Assembly: GCF_008039875.1 (NCBI RefSeq)
Contig: NZ_VRUU01000003.1
Coordinates: forward strand, 1-64,000
Direction of reading: 5' to 3'
DNA from: Methylobacterium sp. WL119
GTDB taxonomy: Bacteria; Pseudomonadota; Alphaproteobacteria; Rhizobiales; Beijerinckiaceae
DNA: 64,000 bases
In this document: piece after piece, positions 52,793 through 61,614 of the stretch
How positions within the stretch are numbered: the first letter of the stretch is position 1
Layout of the letters: each line of letters begins with the position of its first letter
Program-made: the position numbers and the translations under genes
Notes under the pieces: model-generated
Database searches by the model: none
The model's input: the letters and a program-made list of their open reading frames with translations, nothing else
Told to the model about the DNA's origin: nothing

Positions 52793-54070
52793 ATGCCGTT
52801 GCCGCACCCGTCCGCCGAACCTGCGATCGCCCGCGATGCCCACGTCCGCGGCGCGGCCGCCGAGGACCGATTCACGGGCGGCCTGCCGGAGATCCGGCGC
52901 TTCGCCGACGAGATGGCCGCTTGGCGGCACGACCTGCACGCCCATCCCGAGCTGCTCTACGACGTCACGCGCACCGCCGGCTTCGTCGCCGACAAGCTCG
53001 CGGCCTTCGGCTGCGACGCGGTCGAGACCGGCATCGGCCGGACCGGCGTCGTCGGCGTGATCCGGGGCAGGGGAAACGGGGCCGGACACGGTGCGGGCCA
53101 AGCCGCCGCCCGCACCCTGGGTCTGCGCGCCGACATGGACGCCCTGCCGATCCAGGAGGTGCGCGACCTCGCCTACCGCTCGACCGTGCTGGGCAAGATG
53201 CACGCCTGCGGGCACGACGGGCACACCGCGATGCTGCTCGGCGCCGCGAAGTACCTCGCGGCCACCCGCAACTTCGACGGGACGGCGGTGCTGATCTTCC
53301 AGCCGGCGGAGGAGGGCGGCGGCGGCGGCGAGGCGATGGTCGAGGACGGGCTGATGGAGCGCTTCGGCATCGATGCGGTCTACGGGATGCACAACATCCC
53401 CGGCCTGGCGCTCGGATCCTTCGCGATCCGTCCCGGCCCGATCATGGCCTCGACCGACCGCTTCACCCTGATGATCGAGGGACGCGGCGGCCACGCCGCC
53501 CTGCCGCACAACGCGATCGACAGCGTCGTGGTGGCGAGCCACGTGGTGATCGCCCTGCAATCGATCGTGTCGCGCACCATCGACCCGCTGCAATCGGCCG
53601 TGGTCTCGGTCTGCGCGCTCGAGGCCGGCGAAGCCTTCAACGTGCTGCCGCAGACGGTGACGATGCGCGGCACCATGCGCGCGCTCTCGACCGCGGTGCG
53701 CACAACGACGAAGGCGCGGATCGTGGCGATCGTCGAGCAGGTCTCGGCCGGGTTCGGCGCGGTCGGCAGCGTCGACTTCGGATCGAGCTACCCCGTGACC
53801 GAGAACCACCCGGCGGAAGCCGCCTTCATGGCCGACGTCGCCGCCGGCCTCGTCGGCGAAGCGCGGGTCGACCGCGCCGTCGCGCCGATGATGGCGGCCG
53901 AGGACTTCTCCTACATGCTCGGCCGGCGCCCCGGCGCCTACCTGTTCCTCGGCAACGGCGACAGCGCCGCGCTCCACCACCCGCACTACGATTTCTGCGA
54001 CGCCGCCGCCCCGCTCGGCGCCTCGCTCTGGGCACGGCTGATCGAGACGGGGCTGCCGCTGGCGGGATGA
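52793..54070 (+). CDS. M20 family amidohydrolase (hippurate/IAA-amino-acid hydrolase type)
   Basis: 425-residue metallopeptidase of the M20D group that removes acyl or amino groups from N-acyl amino acids. Metal and catalytic residues: LRADMDALPIQEV near residue 105, MHACGHDGHTAML near 137, FQPAEEGGGGGEAM near 170, and the closing motif GLAMxH-like VYGMHNIPGL near 197. The dimerisation domain is normal. The N-terminal region (to residue 30) is variable. ATG 52793 was chosen; the frame is open to 52640. Confidence 0.88.
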   Translation: MPLPHPSAEPAIARDAHVRGAAAEDRFTGGLPEIRRFADEMAAWRHDLHAHPELLYDVTRTAGFVADKLAAFGCDAVETGIGRTGVVGVIRGRGNGAGHGAGQAAARTLGLRADMDALPIQEVRDLAYRSTVLGKMHACGHDGHTAMLLGAAKYLAATRNFDGTAVLIFQPAEEGGGGGEAMVEDGLMERFGIDAVYGMHNIPGLALGSFAIRPGPIMASTDRFTLMIEGRGGHAALPHNAIDSVVVASHVVIALQSIVSRTIDPLQSAVVSVCALEAGEAFNVLPQTVTMRGTMRALSTAVRTTTKARIVAIVEQVSAGFGAVGSVDFGSSYPVTENHPAEAAFMADVAAGLVGEARVDRAVAPMMAAEDFSYMLGRRPGAYLFLGNGDSAALHHPHYDFCDAAAPLGASLWARLIETGLPLAG

Positions 54071-54239
54071 GACGTGGACGCGCAAGCGTCTCCGGGTCGC
54101 GGCTGTCGACGCGGGAAGACGAGAGCGCCGCCATTGCTCGATCATCGCGGTCGCGGCGACCGTCGCCGACACGCGCGCTGGTGGAAACCTCGGCGCGCAG
54201 GCGCGTGCAGCCTCGTGATCACGCGGCGTAAGGATGTCG

Positions 54240-54661
54240 GGCATGCGGCAAGCCTGCATCGCGGGCGTCGTCCAGGTTCGCGAGCGGACCGTCGACCGCT
54301 ACGGCCATCCGGTCGGCGACGAGACTTGACGCTGTTCGCCGAGACCGTACGCGAGGGGACGGGGTCCGATGCGCTCCTCGTCCGTCCCGGCGGCGAGGCG
54401 TTCGCCGCGCTCCTGCCCGGCTGCGACCGGCAGCCGGCGCTCAGCCGCGACGCGGCGATCGCGCGCCGGTTCGCTTCGGCGCCGGCGGGGGCGGACGGCC
54501 TCGCGATCCACGCCACCGTCAGCGGCGGGCTCGCGGCCCCGGAGGGCCGCGGTCTCGCCGAGAGGCTCGCGAGCGCCGACGGCGCGCTGTACCGGGCAAA
54601 AGTCCTCGGTGGGAACCGCATCGAGGCCGCCGGCCCGGAGGCGCTGGCCGCCGCGGCCTAG
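54240..54661 (+). pseudogene. Decayed GGDEF (diguanylate cyclase) fragment
   Basis: Two frames together encode the end of a GGDEF domain. From ATG 54243 the frame reads VDRYGHPVGDET and stops at TGA 54327. The next frame continues LTLFAETVREG, then RPGGEAFAALLPG and ASADGALYRAKVLGGNRIE to 54661. One missing base near 54326 explains the shift. The catalytic motif reads GGEAF rather than GGDEF/GGEEF, and the first half of the domain is absent. This is a remnant and not a working enzyme. Confidence 0.8.
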
Positions 54662-54743
54662 CGGCCCGGCTCCGGCCCGCGACGAGCCCGGCAGGCGAGC
54701 CGACGACGACGTGGGCCATCTTCCCCCACGAAGATCCCGCGTG

Positions 54744-56141
54744 TCACGCCGCCGGGTAGCGCTCCTTGAGCAGCGCGTAGACCAGGCGCGCGGTCTGCAC
54801 CTCACCGCCCTCCGGCCGGCCGGGCTTGGCCGAGGGGTTCCAGCCGTAGAGGTCGAGGTGGACGTGGCGCTTGGTGCTCGGGGCGAAGCGGCGCAGGAAC
54901 AGCGCGGCGGTGATCGCCCCGGCGAAGGGGCCGCCGGAGACATTGTTGAGGTCGGCCACCTTCGAGGCGAGCAGGCTCGCATAGGGCGCGTGCAGCGGCA
55001 GGCGCCAGACCGGATCGGCCGCGGCGCGGCCCGCCGCCTCGAACGCGGCGGCGAACGCGTCGTCCTCGGTGAAGAACGCCGGCAGGTCGGGGCCGAGCGC
55101 CACGCGGGCGGCGCCGGTGAGCGTCGCGAAGTCGATCAGCAGCTCGGGCGCGTCAGCATCGGCGAGCGCCAGCGCGTCGGCGAGGATCAGCCGGCCCTCG
55201 GCATCGGTGTTGCCGATCTCGACGGTGAGACCGGCGCGGCTGCGGATCACGTCGCCGGGGCGGAAAGCCTCGCCGGAGATCGCGTTCTCCACAGCCGGGA
55301 TGAGCAGGCGCAGCCGCAGGCGCAGGCCGGCGCCCATCGCCATGTCGGCGGCGGCGAGGGCTGCGGCTGCGCCGCCCATATCCTTCTTCATCAGCAGCAT
55401 GCCGGCCGACGGCTTGATGTCGAGGCCGCCGGTGTCGAAGGCGACGCCCTTGCCGACCAGCGTCACCCGCGGCGCGTCGGCCGGCCCCCAGGTGAGGTCG
55501 ATCAGCCGGGGCGGCCGGGTCGAGGCGGCGCCGACCGCATGGACCAGCGGGAAATCGCGCTCGAGCTCGGCGCCGGCGATCACCGTGATCGTCGCCCCGT
55601 GCCGCTCGGCCAGCGCACGCGCCGCCGCCTCGATCTCGGCCGGGCCGAGGTCGTTGGCCGGCGTGTTGACGAGGTCGCGCCCGAGCGCGACCGCGGCGGC
55701 GATGCGATCGGTGTCGGCGGCGTCGATTCCCTCCGGCGCGACGAGGCGGGGGCGCTCCGGCCCGGCGGGGCGGTAGCGCGAGAAGCGATAGGATCCGAGC
55801 AGCCAGGCGAGCGCCGCCTCGGCCGGCGCCTCGGCATCCGCGAAGGCGTAGGTGCCGGGCGGCAGCAGGCCGGGGAGCTTGCCGGCGAGAAGCCGATCGT
55901 GGCCGGCCGCGTCGGTCTCGCCGAGGCCGAACAGCACGCGGGCGAGCGTCCCGTCGGCGGCGGGCAGCAACGCCACCTGCCCGGGCTTGGCCGCGAAGCC
56001 GATCGCCCCCGCATAGGTCCGCTGCGCGGCGTCGAGGCCGGCTTCGATCCTCGGCCACCCGTCCTTCGCGACCAGGGAGATCGGGATGCCGGAGGTTCCG
56101 GCCGGCAACAGGGGCGGAAGGGACGGTGCGGTGTCTGTCAT
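54744..56141 (-). CDS. M17 leucyl aminopeptidase family protein
   Basis: 465-residue cytosolic dizinc aminopeptidase. Catalytic/metal segments: TLVGKGVAFDTGGLDIKPSA near residue 227, MLLMKKDMGGAAAAL near 247, and the signature NTDAEGRLILADAL near 305. The N-terminal domain is shorter than in classic PepA and different in sequence, as in the alphaproteobacterial second M17 group. Function: removal of N-terminal residues from peptides. Confidence 0.9.
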   Translation of the reverse strand: MTDTAPSLPPLLPAGTSGIPISLVAKDGWPRIEAGLDAAQRTYAGAIGFAAKPGQVALLPAADGTLARVLFGLGETDAAGHDRLLAGKLPGLLPPGTYAFADAEAPAEAALAWLLGSYRFSRYRPAGPERPRLVAPEGIDAADTDRIAAAVALGRDLVNTPANDLGPAEIEAAARALAERHGATITVIAGAELERDFPLVHAVGAASTRPPRLIDLTWGPADAPRVTLVGKGVAFDTGGLDIKPSAGMLLMKKDMGGAAAALAAADMAMGAGLRLRLRLLIPAVENAISGEAFRPGDVIRSRAGLTVEIGNTDAEGRLILADALALADADAPELLIDFATLTGAARVALGPDLPAFFTEDDAFAAAFEAAGRAAADPVWRLPLHAPYASLLASKVADLNNVSGGPFAGAITAALFLRRFAPSTKRHVHLDLYGWNPSAKPGRPEGGEVQTARLVYALLKERYPAA

Positions 56142-56248
56142 GCGGTCCTGGCCGGGCCGGGCGCTTAACCCCGGGTTAGGGTTAACGCTCTATCACCGTC
56201 CCGTCCGGCACGGGAAGAACCTCCTGCCGGACCTCGACGGAGCATTCC

Positions 56249-57046
56249 ATGATCGCGGCCCTCCGGCCGAATACGGCCCCGTTCGCCCGGGGTTCGGCCC
56301 CCCGCCTGGTCGCCGCCTGCCTGGTTACCCTCGTGGCCGCCGGGTGCCAGTCGCGCTCGCCCGAGACCACCGGCTCGATCGACGCCCCGCGCATCGCGGC
56401 CGGGCAGGTCGAGTCGCTCGCCGAATCCTACGCCGCCAACCCGAACGATCTCGGCATCGCGATGCGCTACGCGCAGGCGCTTCGGGCCACCGACCAGCGT
56501 GCCCAGGCGAGCGCGGTGCTGCAGCAGGCCGCCCTGCGGAACCCGCGCAACACGGCGGTGCTCGGCGCCTACGGCAAGTCCCTGGTCGAGGTCGGGCGGC
56601 TGCAGGAGGCGCAGGACGTGCTGCAGAACGCCCATTCCCCGGCGCAGCCCGACTGGCGCATCCTGTCGGCGCAGGGCTCCGTCTCCGACCAGCTCGGCGA
56701 TCACGCCCGCGCGCAGAGCTTCTACGAAGCGGCCCTCAAGATCCGCCCCGACGAGCCCTCCGTCCTGTCCAATCTCGGTTTGTCCTACGCGCTGGCGCGC
56801 CAGCTCGACCGCGCCGAGGAGACGATGCGCGTGGCGGTCTCGCGGCCCGGCGCCGACGCGCGGGTGCGCGGCAACCTCGCCCTGGTGCTCGGCCTGAAGG
56901 GCCGGTTCGACGAGGCCGAGGCGATCCTGCGGCGCGACCTGCCGCCCGCGGAGGTCGCCGCCAACCTCGCCTCGCTGCGCAGCCTCGCCGCCCAGTCGAG
57001 CCGCGCCGCGGCCGCCTCGGCCCGCAAGCCGGCCGATCGCGGCTAG
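56249..57046 (+). CDS. TPR lipoprotein, TadD-like
   Basis: 265 residues with a lipoprotein signal (LVAACLVTLVAAGC, Cys near residue 33) and four to five TPR repeats (for example VLGAYGKSLVEVGRLQEAQD and PSVLSNLGLSYALARQLDRA). This pattern fits TadD-like pilotin proteins of Flp pili, but no other tad gene is in the window. ATG 56249. Confidence 0.78.
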   Translation: MIAALRPNTAPFARGSAPRLVAACLVTLVAAGCQSRSPETTGSIDAPRIAAGQVESLAESYAANPNDLGIAMRYAQALRATDQRAQASAVLQQAALRNPRNTAVLGAYGKSLVEVGRLQEAQDVLQNAHSPAQPDWRILSAQGSVSDQLGDHARAQSFYEAALKIRPDEPSVLSNLGLSYALARQLDRAEETMRVAVSRPGADARVRGNLALVLGLKGRFDEAEAILRRDLPPAEVAANLASLRSLAAQSSRAAAASARKPADRG

Positions 57047-57113
57047 AGCATCTTCAAGCGAGGTGGATCCCAGCTCGCGTGAAGACAATGCGATCTCTCG
57101 ACAAGATAGAGCG

Positions 57114-57141
57114 TTTTTCGTGATCCGGGGATCACCAAAAA
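57114..57141. terminator. Bidirectional terminator between TPR lipoprotein and trmJ
   Basis: The stem gtgatcc / ggatcac (57120-57126 with 57129-57135) is flanked by ttttt on the left and aaaaa on the right, so it can terminate both convergent genes. Confidence 0.8.
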
Positions 57142-57145
57142 TCCT

Positions 57146-57889
57146 CTAGGACGCGTCGTCCGGTCGGCGGTGCGCCCCGCGTTCGAGCGCCTTGAGCGCA
57201 CCGCGGAAGGTGCGCACGTCCTGGTCGGTCAGGCTCATGCGGTGGAGCCGGTCGCGCATGTTGCGGGCGATGATCTCGCGCTTCTGCGGCGGGTAGAATC
57301 CGGCGCGCGCGAGCGTCGCCTCGAGGATGTCGAACAAGGAGAGCAGCGCCTCGCGGGTCGCCTGCGGCGCCCGGATCTCGCCGGTGAAGCGCGGCCGGGC
57401 GAGGCCCGCCGCGCGCCGCCACTCGTAGCCGACCAGCAGCACGGCCTGGGCGAGGTTGAGCGACGGGAATGCCTCGGCGACGGGAAAGGTGACGATGGCA
57501 TCGGCCAGCGAGACCTCGTCGTTCAGGAGCCCGACGCGCTCGCGGCCGAACATCACCCCGACCTTCTCGGCGTTCGCGCCGCGCTCGGCCGCCTCCGTCA
57601 TCGCGGCGTCGGGCAGCAGCACGCGCTTCATCTGCCCGCGCTCCCGCGCGGTGGTCGCGAGCAGCATGGTGAGGTCGGCGACGGCGTCTGGAAGCGTCGC
57701 GAAGACCTTGGCGGCGTCGAGCACGTGCGTCGCGCCGGAGGCGGCCTCGCGCGCGCCCTTCTTCGGCCAGCCGTTGCGCGGTGCAACGAGCCGCAGCTCC
57801 GACAGCCCGAAATTCGCCATGGCGCGGGCGGTCATGCCGATGTTCTCGGCCAGCTGCGGTTCGACGAGGATGACGACGGGGGCGCTCAT
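57146..57889 (-). CDS. trmJ: tRNA 2'-O-methyltransferase, TrmJ family
   Basis: 247-residue SPOUT methyltransferase that methylates ribose of tRNA position 32. Features: VVILVEPQLAENIGMTARAM near residue 5, KVGVMFGRERVGLLNDEV near 118, and FPSLNLAQAVLLVGYEWRRA near 150, all parts of the SAM-binding trefoil knot. ATG 57889; the longer upstream frame is a shadow of the next gene. C-terminal extension is helical as in other TrmJ. It lies 74 bp after the Fae-like gene and might share its promoter. Confidence 0.9.
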   Translation of the reverse strand: MSAPVVILVEPQLAENIGMTARAMANFGLSELRLVAPRNGWPKKGAREAASGATHVLDAAKVFATLPDAVADLTMLLATTARERGQMKRVLLPDAAMTEAAERGANAEKVGVMFGRERVGLLNDEVSLADAIVTFPVAEAFPSLNLAQAVLLVGYEWRRAAGLARPRFTGEIRAPQATREALLSLFDILEATLARAGFYPPQKREIIARNMRDRLHRMSLTDQDVRTFRGALKALERGAHRRPDDAS

Positions 57890-57963
57890 GCGCGGCGCTC
57901 TCGCATGGACGTCCGCCGTGCGGAAGGGCCGCCGGCCGGACCGGAGGGTCTCGGCCGCAAGGA

Positions 57964-58512
57964 TCAGATCTTCCCGTCGAGGCCCATCTGATAATACTTG
58001 TGCACGATCTTGTCCTGGTTCTCCAGCAGCCAGTCGATCGAGGGCTCGTTGGTCATCGCCTTGCGGATCGCCTCCGTCATGCCGCGGCGCTGGATGTCGA
58101 ACAACGCCTTGTGGTCGACGGTCTCGGCCTGGATCACGCCGGGGCTGAGCCAGACCGAGCAGATGATGCCGAGGTCGTTGGCCTTCTCCTTGGGGATGTA
58201 GCCGGCGCGGACCGCGTCGAGCACGCCGTTGGCGATGGCGAATTGCACCGTGCCCATCAGGATCGAGGTGTACTTCGATTCCGTGACGCTGACCTTGGAG
58301 ACGCACAGCGTCACCGGCCGCACCATGATGTCGGTGTTCAGCAGCGCGAAGACGCGGGAATGGCCGACGACCTGGTCGCCGGTCAGCGTGGCCAGCGCGG
58401 TGCCGACCGGCCCGTCGAGCTCGCCGATGATCACCTCCGGCTCGGATGCGGTGTTCGGCGGCCCGCCGGCGACCAGCGCCTCGCCGGCCCGCAGGATGAT
58501 GCGCTCGCTCAT
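57964..58512 (-). CDS. Fae paralog (formaldehyde-activating-enzyme family) without the active-site His
   Basis: 182-residue homolog of Fae. The segment EALVAGGPPNT aligns to EALVGDG, and IIGELDGPVGTALATL aligns to [36 protein letters not shown] matches Fae's [15 protein letters not shown]. The position of Fae H22 is E24 here, and the conserved FIHWEA segment becomes WLSPGV. Condensation of formaldehyde is therefore doubtful. Methylobacterium is known to carry extra Fae homologs (fae2/fae3 in AM1) of unclear role. Divergent from icd. Confidence 0.85.
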   Translation of the reverse strand: MSERIILRAGEALVAGGPPNTASEPEVIIGELDGPVGTALATLTGDQVVGHSRVFALLNTDIMVRPVTLCVSKVSVTESKYTSILMGTVQFAIANGVLDAVRAGYIPKEKANDLGIICSVWLSPGVIQAETVDHKALFDIQRRGMTEAIRKAMTNEPSIDWLLENQDKIVHKYYQMGLDGKI

Positions 58513-58725
58513 GGTTGCTCCTCACGCGTGATGGATGCGCGCTGATCCCAGCCGGACGGCCGGATGTCCACCCCTAAGCGCCGCACGGCCGAGCTTGCAT
58601 GACAGCCCCGGCGGCCTGTCCGCGCCCCCGGCTTTCGCCCGGGAAACGCCCGCGCTATGACCCGCCCCGCGGCCGCACGGCATTTGCATGGGGCCCGCCC
58701 GGATTACCACGGAAGGCAGCGGCTC

Positions 58726-59940
58726 ATGGACAAGATCAAGGTGGCGAAGCCCGTCGTCGAGCTCGACGGCGACGAGATGACCCGGATCATCTGGTCCGAG
58801 ATCAAGAACAAGCTGATCCACCCCTATCTCGACCTGGACCTCGACTATTACGACCTCGGCGTCGAACATCGCGATGCCACGAACGACAAGGTGACGGTCG
58901 ACGCGGCCGAGGCGATCAAGCGCCACGGCGTCGGCGTGAAGTGCGCCACCATCACCCCCGACGAGCAGCGCGTCGAGGAGTTCAAGCTCAAGGAGATGTG
59001 GCGCTCGCCCAACGGCACGATCCGCAACATTCTCGGCGGCGTCATCTTCCGCGAGCCGATCATCTGCAAGAACGTGCCCCGCCTCGTGCCGGGCTGGACC
59101 CAGCCCTTCGTCATCGGCCGCCACGCCTACGGCGACCAGTACCGCGCCACCGACTTCAAGGTGCCGGGCAAGGGCCGCCTGACGATCAAGTTCGAGGGCG
59201 ACGACGGCACCGTGATCGAGAAGGAGGTGTTCAAGTTCCCGGCCGCCGGCGTCGCGATGTCGATGTACAACCTCGACGACTCGATCCGCGACTTCGCCCG
59301 CGCCTCGCTGAACTACGGCCTCGCGCGCAAGTACCCGGTCTACCTGTCGACCAAGAACACCATCCTCAAGGCCTATGACGGCCGCTTCAAGGACCTGTTC
59401 CAGGAGGTGTTCGACGCCGAGTTCAAGGGCAAGTTCCAGGCGCTCGGCATCACCTACGAGCACCGGCTGATCGACGACATGGTCGCCTCGTGCCTGAAGT
59501 GGTCCGGCGGCTACGTCTGGGCCTGCAAGAACTACGACGGCGACGTGCAGTCCGACACGGCGGCGCAGGGCTTCGGCTCGCTCGGCCTGATGACCTCGGT
59601 GCTGATGACGCCGGACGGCCAGACCGTCGAGGCCGAGGCCGCGCACGGCACGGTGACGCGCCACTACCGCGAGCACCAGAAGGGCAAGGAGACCTCGACC
59701 AACTCTATCGCCTCGATCTTCGCCTGGACCCGCGGCCTCGCCCACCGGGCCAAGCTCGACGGCAACGCCGAGCTCGCCAAGTTCGCGACGACGATCGAGA
59801 CCGTCTGCGTCGACACCGTCGAGGCGGGCTACATGACCAAGGATCTCGCCCTTCTGGTCGGGCCCGAGCAGAAGTGGCTCTCCACCACCGGCTTCCTCGA
59901 CAAGGTCGACGAGAACCTCAAGGCGGCGATGGCGGCCTGA
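58726..59940 (+). CDS. icd: Isocitrate dehydrogenase (NADP)
   Basis: 404-residue eukaryotic-type NADP isocitrate dehydrogenase: [60 protein letters not shown] and [20 protein letters not shown] are family signatures. It oxidises isocitrate to 2-oxoglutarate in the TCA cycle. ATG 58726 with GGAAGG upstream; the frame is open to 58657. It is followed by a GC hairpin and a stretch of gene remnants that includes a decayed piece of a second icd. Confidence 0.96.
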   Translation: MDKIKVAKPVVELDGDEMTRIIWSEIKNKLIHPYLDLDLDYYDLGVEHRDATNDKVTVDAAEAIKRHGVGVKCATITPDEQRVEEFKLKEMWRSPNGTIRNILGGVIFREPIICKNVPRLVPGWTQPFVIGRHAYGDQYRATDFKVPGKGRLTIKFEGDDGTVIEKEVFKFPAAGVAMSMYNLDDSIRDFARASLNYGLARKYPVYLSTKNTILKAYDGRFKDLFQEVFDAEFKGKFQALGITYEHRLIDDMVASCLKWSGGYVWACKNYDGDVQSDTAAQGFGSLGLMTSVLMTPDGQTVEAEAAHGTVTRHYREHQKGKETSTNSIASIFAWTRGLAHRAKLDGNAELAKFATTIETVCVDTVEAGYMTKDLALLVGPEQKWLSTTGFLDKVDENLKAAMAA

Positions 59941-59944
59941 GGCC

Positions 59945-60056
59945 CTATCGTGCCGGGCGGACGGCTCCGCCCGGCATGTCGCGCAACCGATCCGGGAAGC
60001 GGCCATCGCGCAGGAAGGCGAGGGCCGCTTCCGCCACGTCGGGATGGTTCATCAGT
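59945..60056 (-). pseudogene. 3' remnant of an alpha/beta hydrolase
   Basis: The minus strand encodes [20 protein letters not shown] and ends [20 protein letters not shown] (TAG at 59945-59947). The intact hydrolase at 60778-61452 ends LLMNHPDVFEATGAFLRDGR and then FPDHLHDLPDDVIGPAR. The two are clearly related. Only the last 37 or so codons remain; homology breaks at about 60056, where the fusA-like piece begins. Confidence 0.8.
59951..59976 (+). terminator. Hairpin after icd
   Basis: 11-bp perfect stem (tgccgggcgga / tccgcccggca) with a four-base loop, 10 bp past the icd stop. No T-tail. It lies inside the truncated hydrolase remnant at 59945-60056. Confidence 0.65.
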
Positions 60057-60071
60057 ATTCCTTACCAAGCG

Positions 60072-60480
60072 ACGCAGCGATGGTCGCACTCGGTCCTCGG
60101 CGCCGGCATCCTCGCCGGCTTCCCGGTGGTCGACATCAAGGTCGAGCTGATCGACGGCGCCTACAACGACGTCGACTCCTCGGCGCTGGCCTTCGAGATC
60201 GCGTCCCGGGCGGCGCTGCGCGAGGCCCTGCAGAAGAGCGGCTCCGTGCTGCTCGAGCCGGTGATGAAGGTCGAGGTCGTCTCGCCGGAGGAGTATACCG
60301 GCTCGGCGATCTCAACTCCCGCCGCGGCCAGATCCAGGGCCAGGACATGCGCGGCAACGCGAACGTCATCAACGCCATGGTGCCGCTCTCTGGCATGATC
60401 GGATATGATCGACGGCTGCACTCGCTGGCTGGCGGTCGCGCTACGGTGGCCATGAGCTTCAGTCACTATGCTCCGGCATC
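60072..60480 (+). pseudogene. Decayed 3' fragment of fusA (elongation factor G)
   Basis: Plus-strand reading gives [20 protein letters not shown], then [20 protein letters not shown] and [17 protein letters not shown], which is domain IV/V of EF-G. At about 60303-60310 the frame changes and continues [20 protein letters not shown], then [20 protein letters not shown] and [12 protein letters not shown], the end of EF-G. The shift fits loss of about seven bases. Only the last third of the gene is present and it has no start, so it cannot work. Confidence 0.85.
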
Positions 60481-60564
60481 ATCGCCTGGTTGGGCTATCC
60501 CCTCCGGCGGCGCCAGCGATGGCGTTGCGAGCATAAGGCTCAATTCGAGCGGCGCACGGCGATT

Positions 60565-60793
60565 GCGCCCTCGTCATGACGATAATGGTCGGTGCTGATG
60601 CCGCCCGACAGCCAGACCGTCGGTCGGGGCCGACGCCGAACACGGCACCGTGACGCTTCTCCACTGCGAGCACCGGAAGGGCGAGAAGGCCTCGGCCAAC
60701 GCGATCACCTCGGATCTTCGCTTGGACGGGAACCGTCGCGTACCGGGACAAGCTGGACGGCGAAGCGGCGATGGCGCTTACCGTGCCGGGCCA
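60565..60793 (+). pseudogene. Decayed fragment of icd
   Basis: In shifting frames the plus strand encodes [30 protein letters not shown] and IFAWTGTVAYRDKLDGEAAM. These match the intact icd segments [40 protein letters not shown] and KLDGNAELA. At least two frameshifts are needed. It sits just before the intact hydrolase, copying the icd-then-hydrolase order seen at 59940/59945. Confidence 0.8.
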
Positions 60794-61452
60794 ATGACGT
60801 CGTCCGGCAGATCATGCAGATGGTCCGGGAAGCGGCCGTCCCTCAGGAAGGCGCCCGTCGCCTCGAACACGTCCGGATGGTTCATCAGCAGCGTATGCGC
60901 GGCATCCACGACAATCCAGTCGTGCGGTCCGGCGATGCGCGTGCGGGCGAGACCGACCAAGCCGTCGTGCGGGCCAGCAATGACACGTCCCGTGAACGGC
61001 AACCAAGCCCGCGTGCCGGCGATGATCCCGATTGAACAGGGTGGGATCGGCAGCTTGTCGGGCACGCCTGATCTCAGGTCGGCGAGTGCCGGACCAAGCA
61101 TCGCCCGCGCGAGACGATACTGGAACAGGTGATCGGCCACTTCGCTGCCTCTGTTCGGCGGCGCCAACATCACGATAGCCCGAGAGTCATTCGGATCCGT
61201 CGCGAGGCAGCGCGCCACGAGTCCGCCCATCGAGTGGGTGACGAACGCGATGGCTCGACCGGTACGCTGCCGGAAAGCCTCGACCACAGGCTCGAGGCCC
61301 GTCGCACACGCATGAACCCCGCGGCTCTGCGAGGGATAGCCCGGGATGAGCGTTTGATGGCCCAGCGCTTCGAGGCGCCGCGCCAGCCGGGCCATGCTCC
61401 TCGGCGTCCGCCCAAGCCCGTGAAGCAGCACGATGGGGGTCAGTGACGACAT
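60778..61452 (-). CDS. Alpha/beta hydrolase (lipase/esterase-like)
   Basis: 224-residue alpha/beta hydrolase with the oxyanion-region start PIVLLHGLGRTPRSMARL, the nucleophile elbow THSMGGLVAR (serine near residue 75) and a catalytic histidine probably in VVDAAHTLLMNHP near 190. Similar to small triacylglycerol-lipase-like proteins. ATG 61452; the frame is open far upstream without similarity. A decayed copy of its 3' end lies at 59945-60056. Substrate unknown. Confidence 0.83.
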   Translation of the reverse strand: MSSLTPIVLLHGLGRTPRSMARLARRLEALGHQTLIPGYPSQSRGVHACATGLEPVVEAFRQRTGRAIAFVTHSMGGLVARCLATDPNDSRAIVMLAPPNRGSEVADHLFQYRLARAMLGPALADLRSGVPDKLPIPPCSIGIIAGTRAWLPFTGRVIAGPHDGLVGLARTRIAGPHDWIVVDAAHTLLMNHPDVFEATGAFLRDGRFPDHLHDLPDDVIGPAR

Positions 61453-61614
61453 CGCATCGCCTCGATCACCGCTCCTCGATTGCCAACCCGAATTGAATGC
61501 GGCGCCGGACCGGCTCGTGCGCGGATGACAGGCATACCCCGCCCGGCCCTCGATTCTGCGCCCGAGAGCGTTTAACGCGGCGTCAAACGACGCGCGAACG
61601 CTCGAGGCTCCCCG

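Noticed and set aside
60480..60565. Possible transposase or other gene piece between the fusA and icd fragments
   Set aside because: A short Arg-rich frame could be read, but no transposase motif or terminal repeats were seen.
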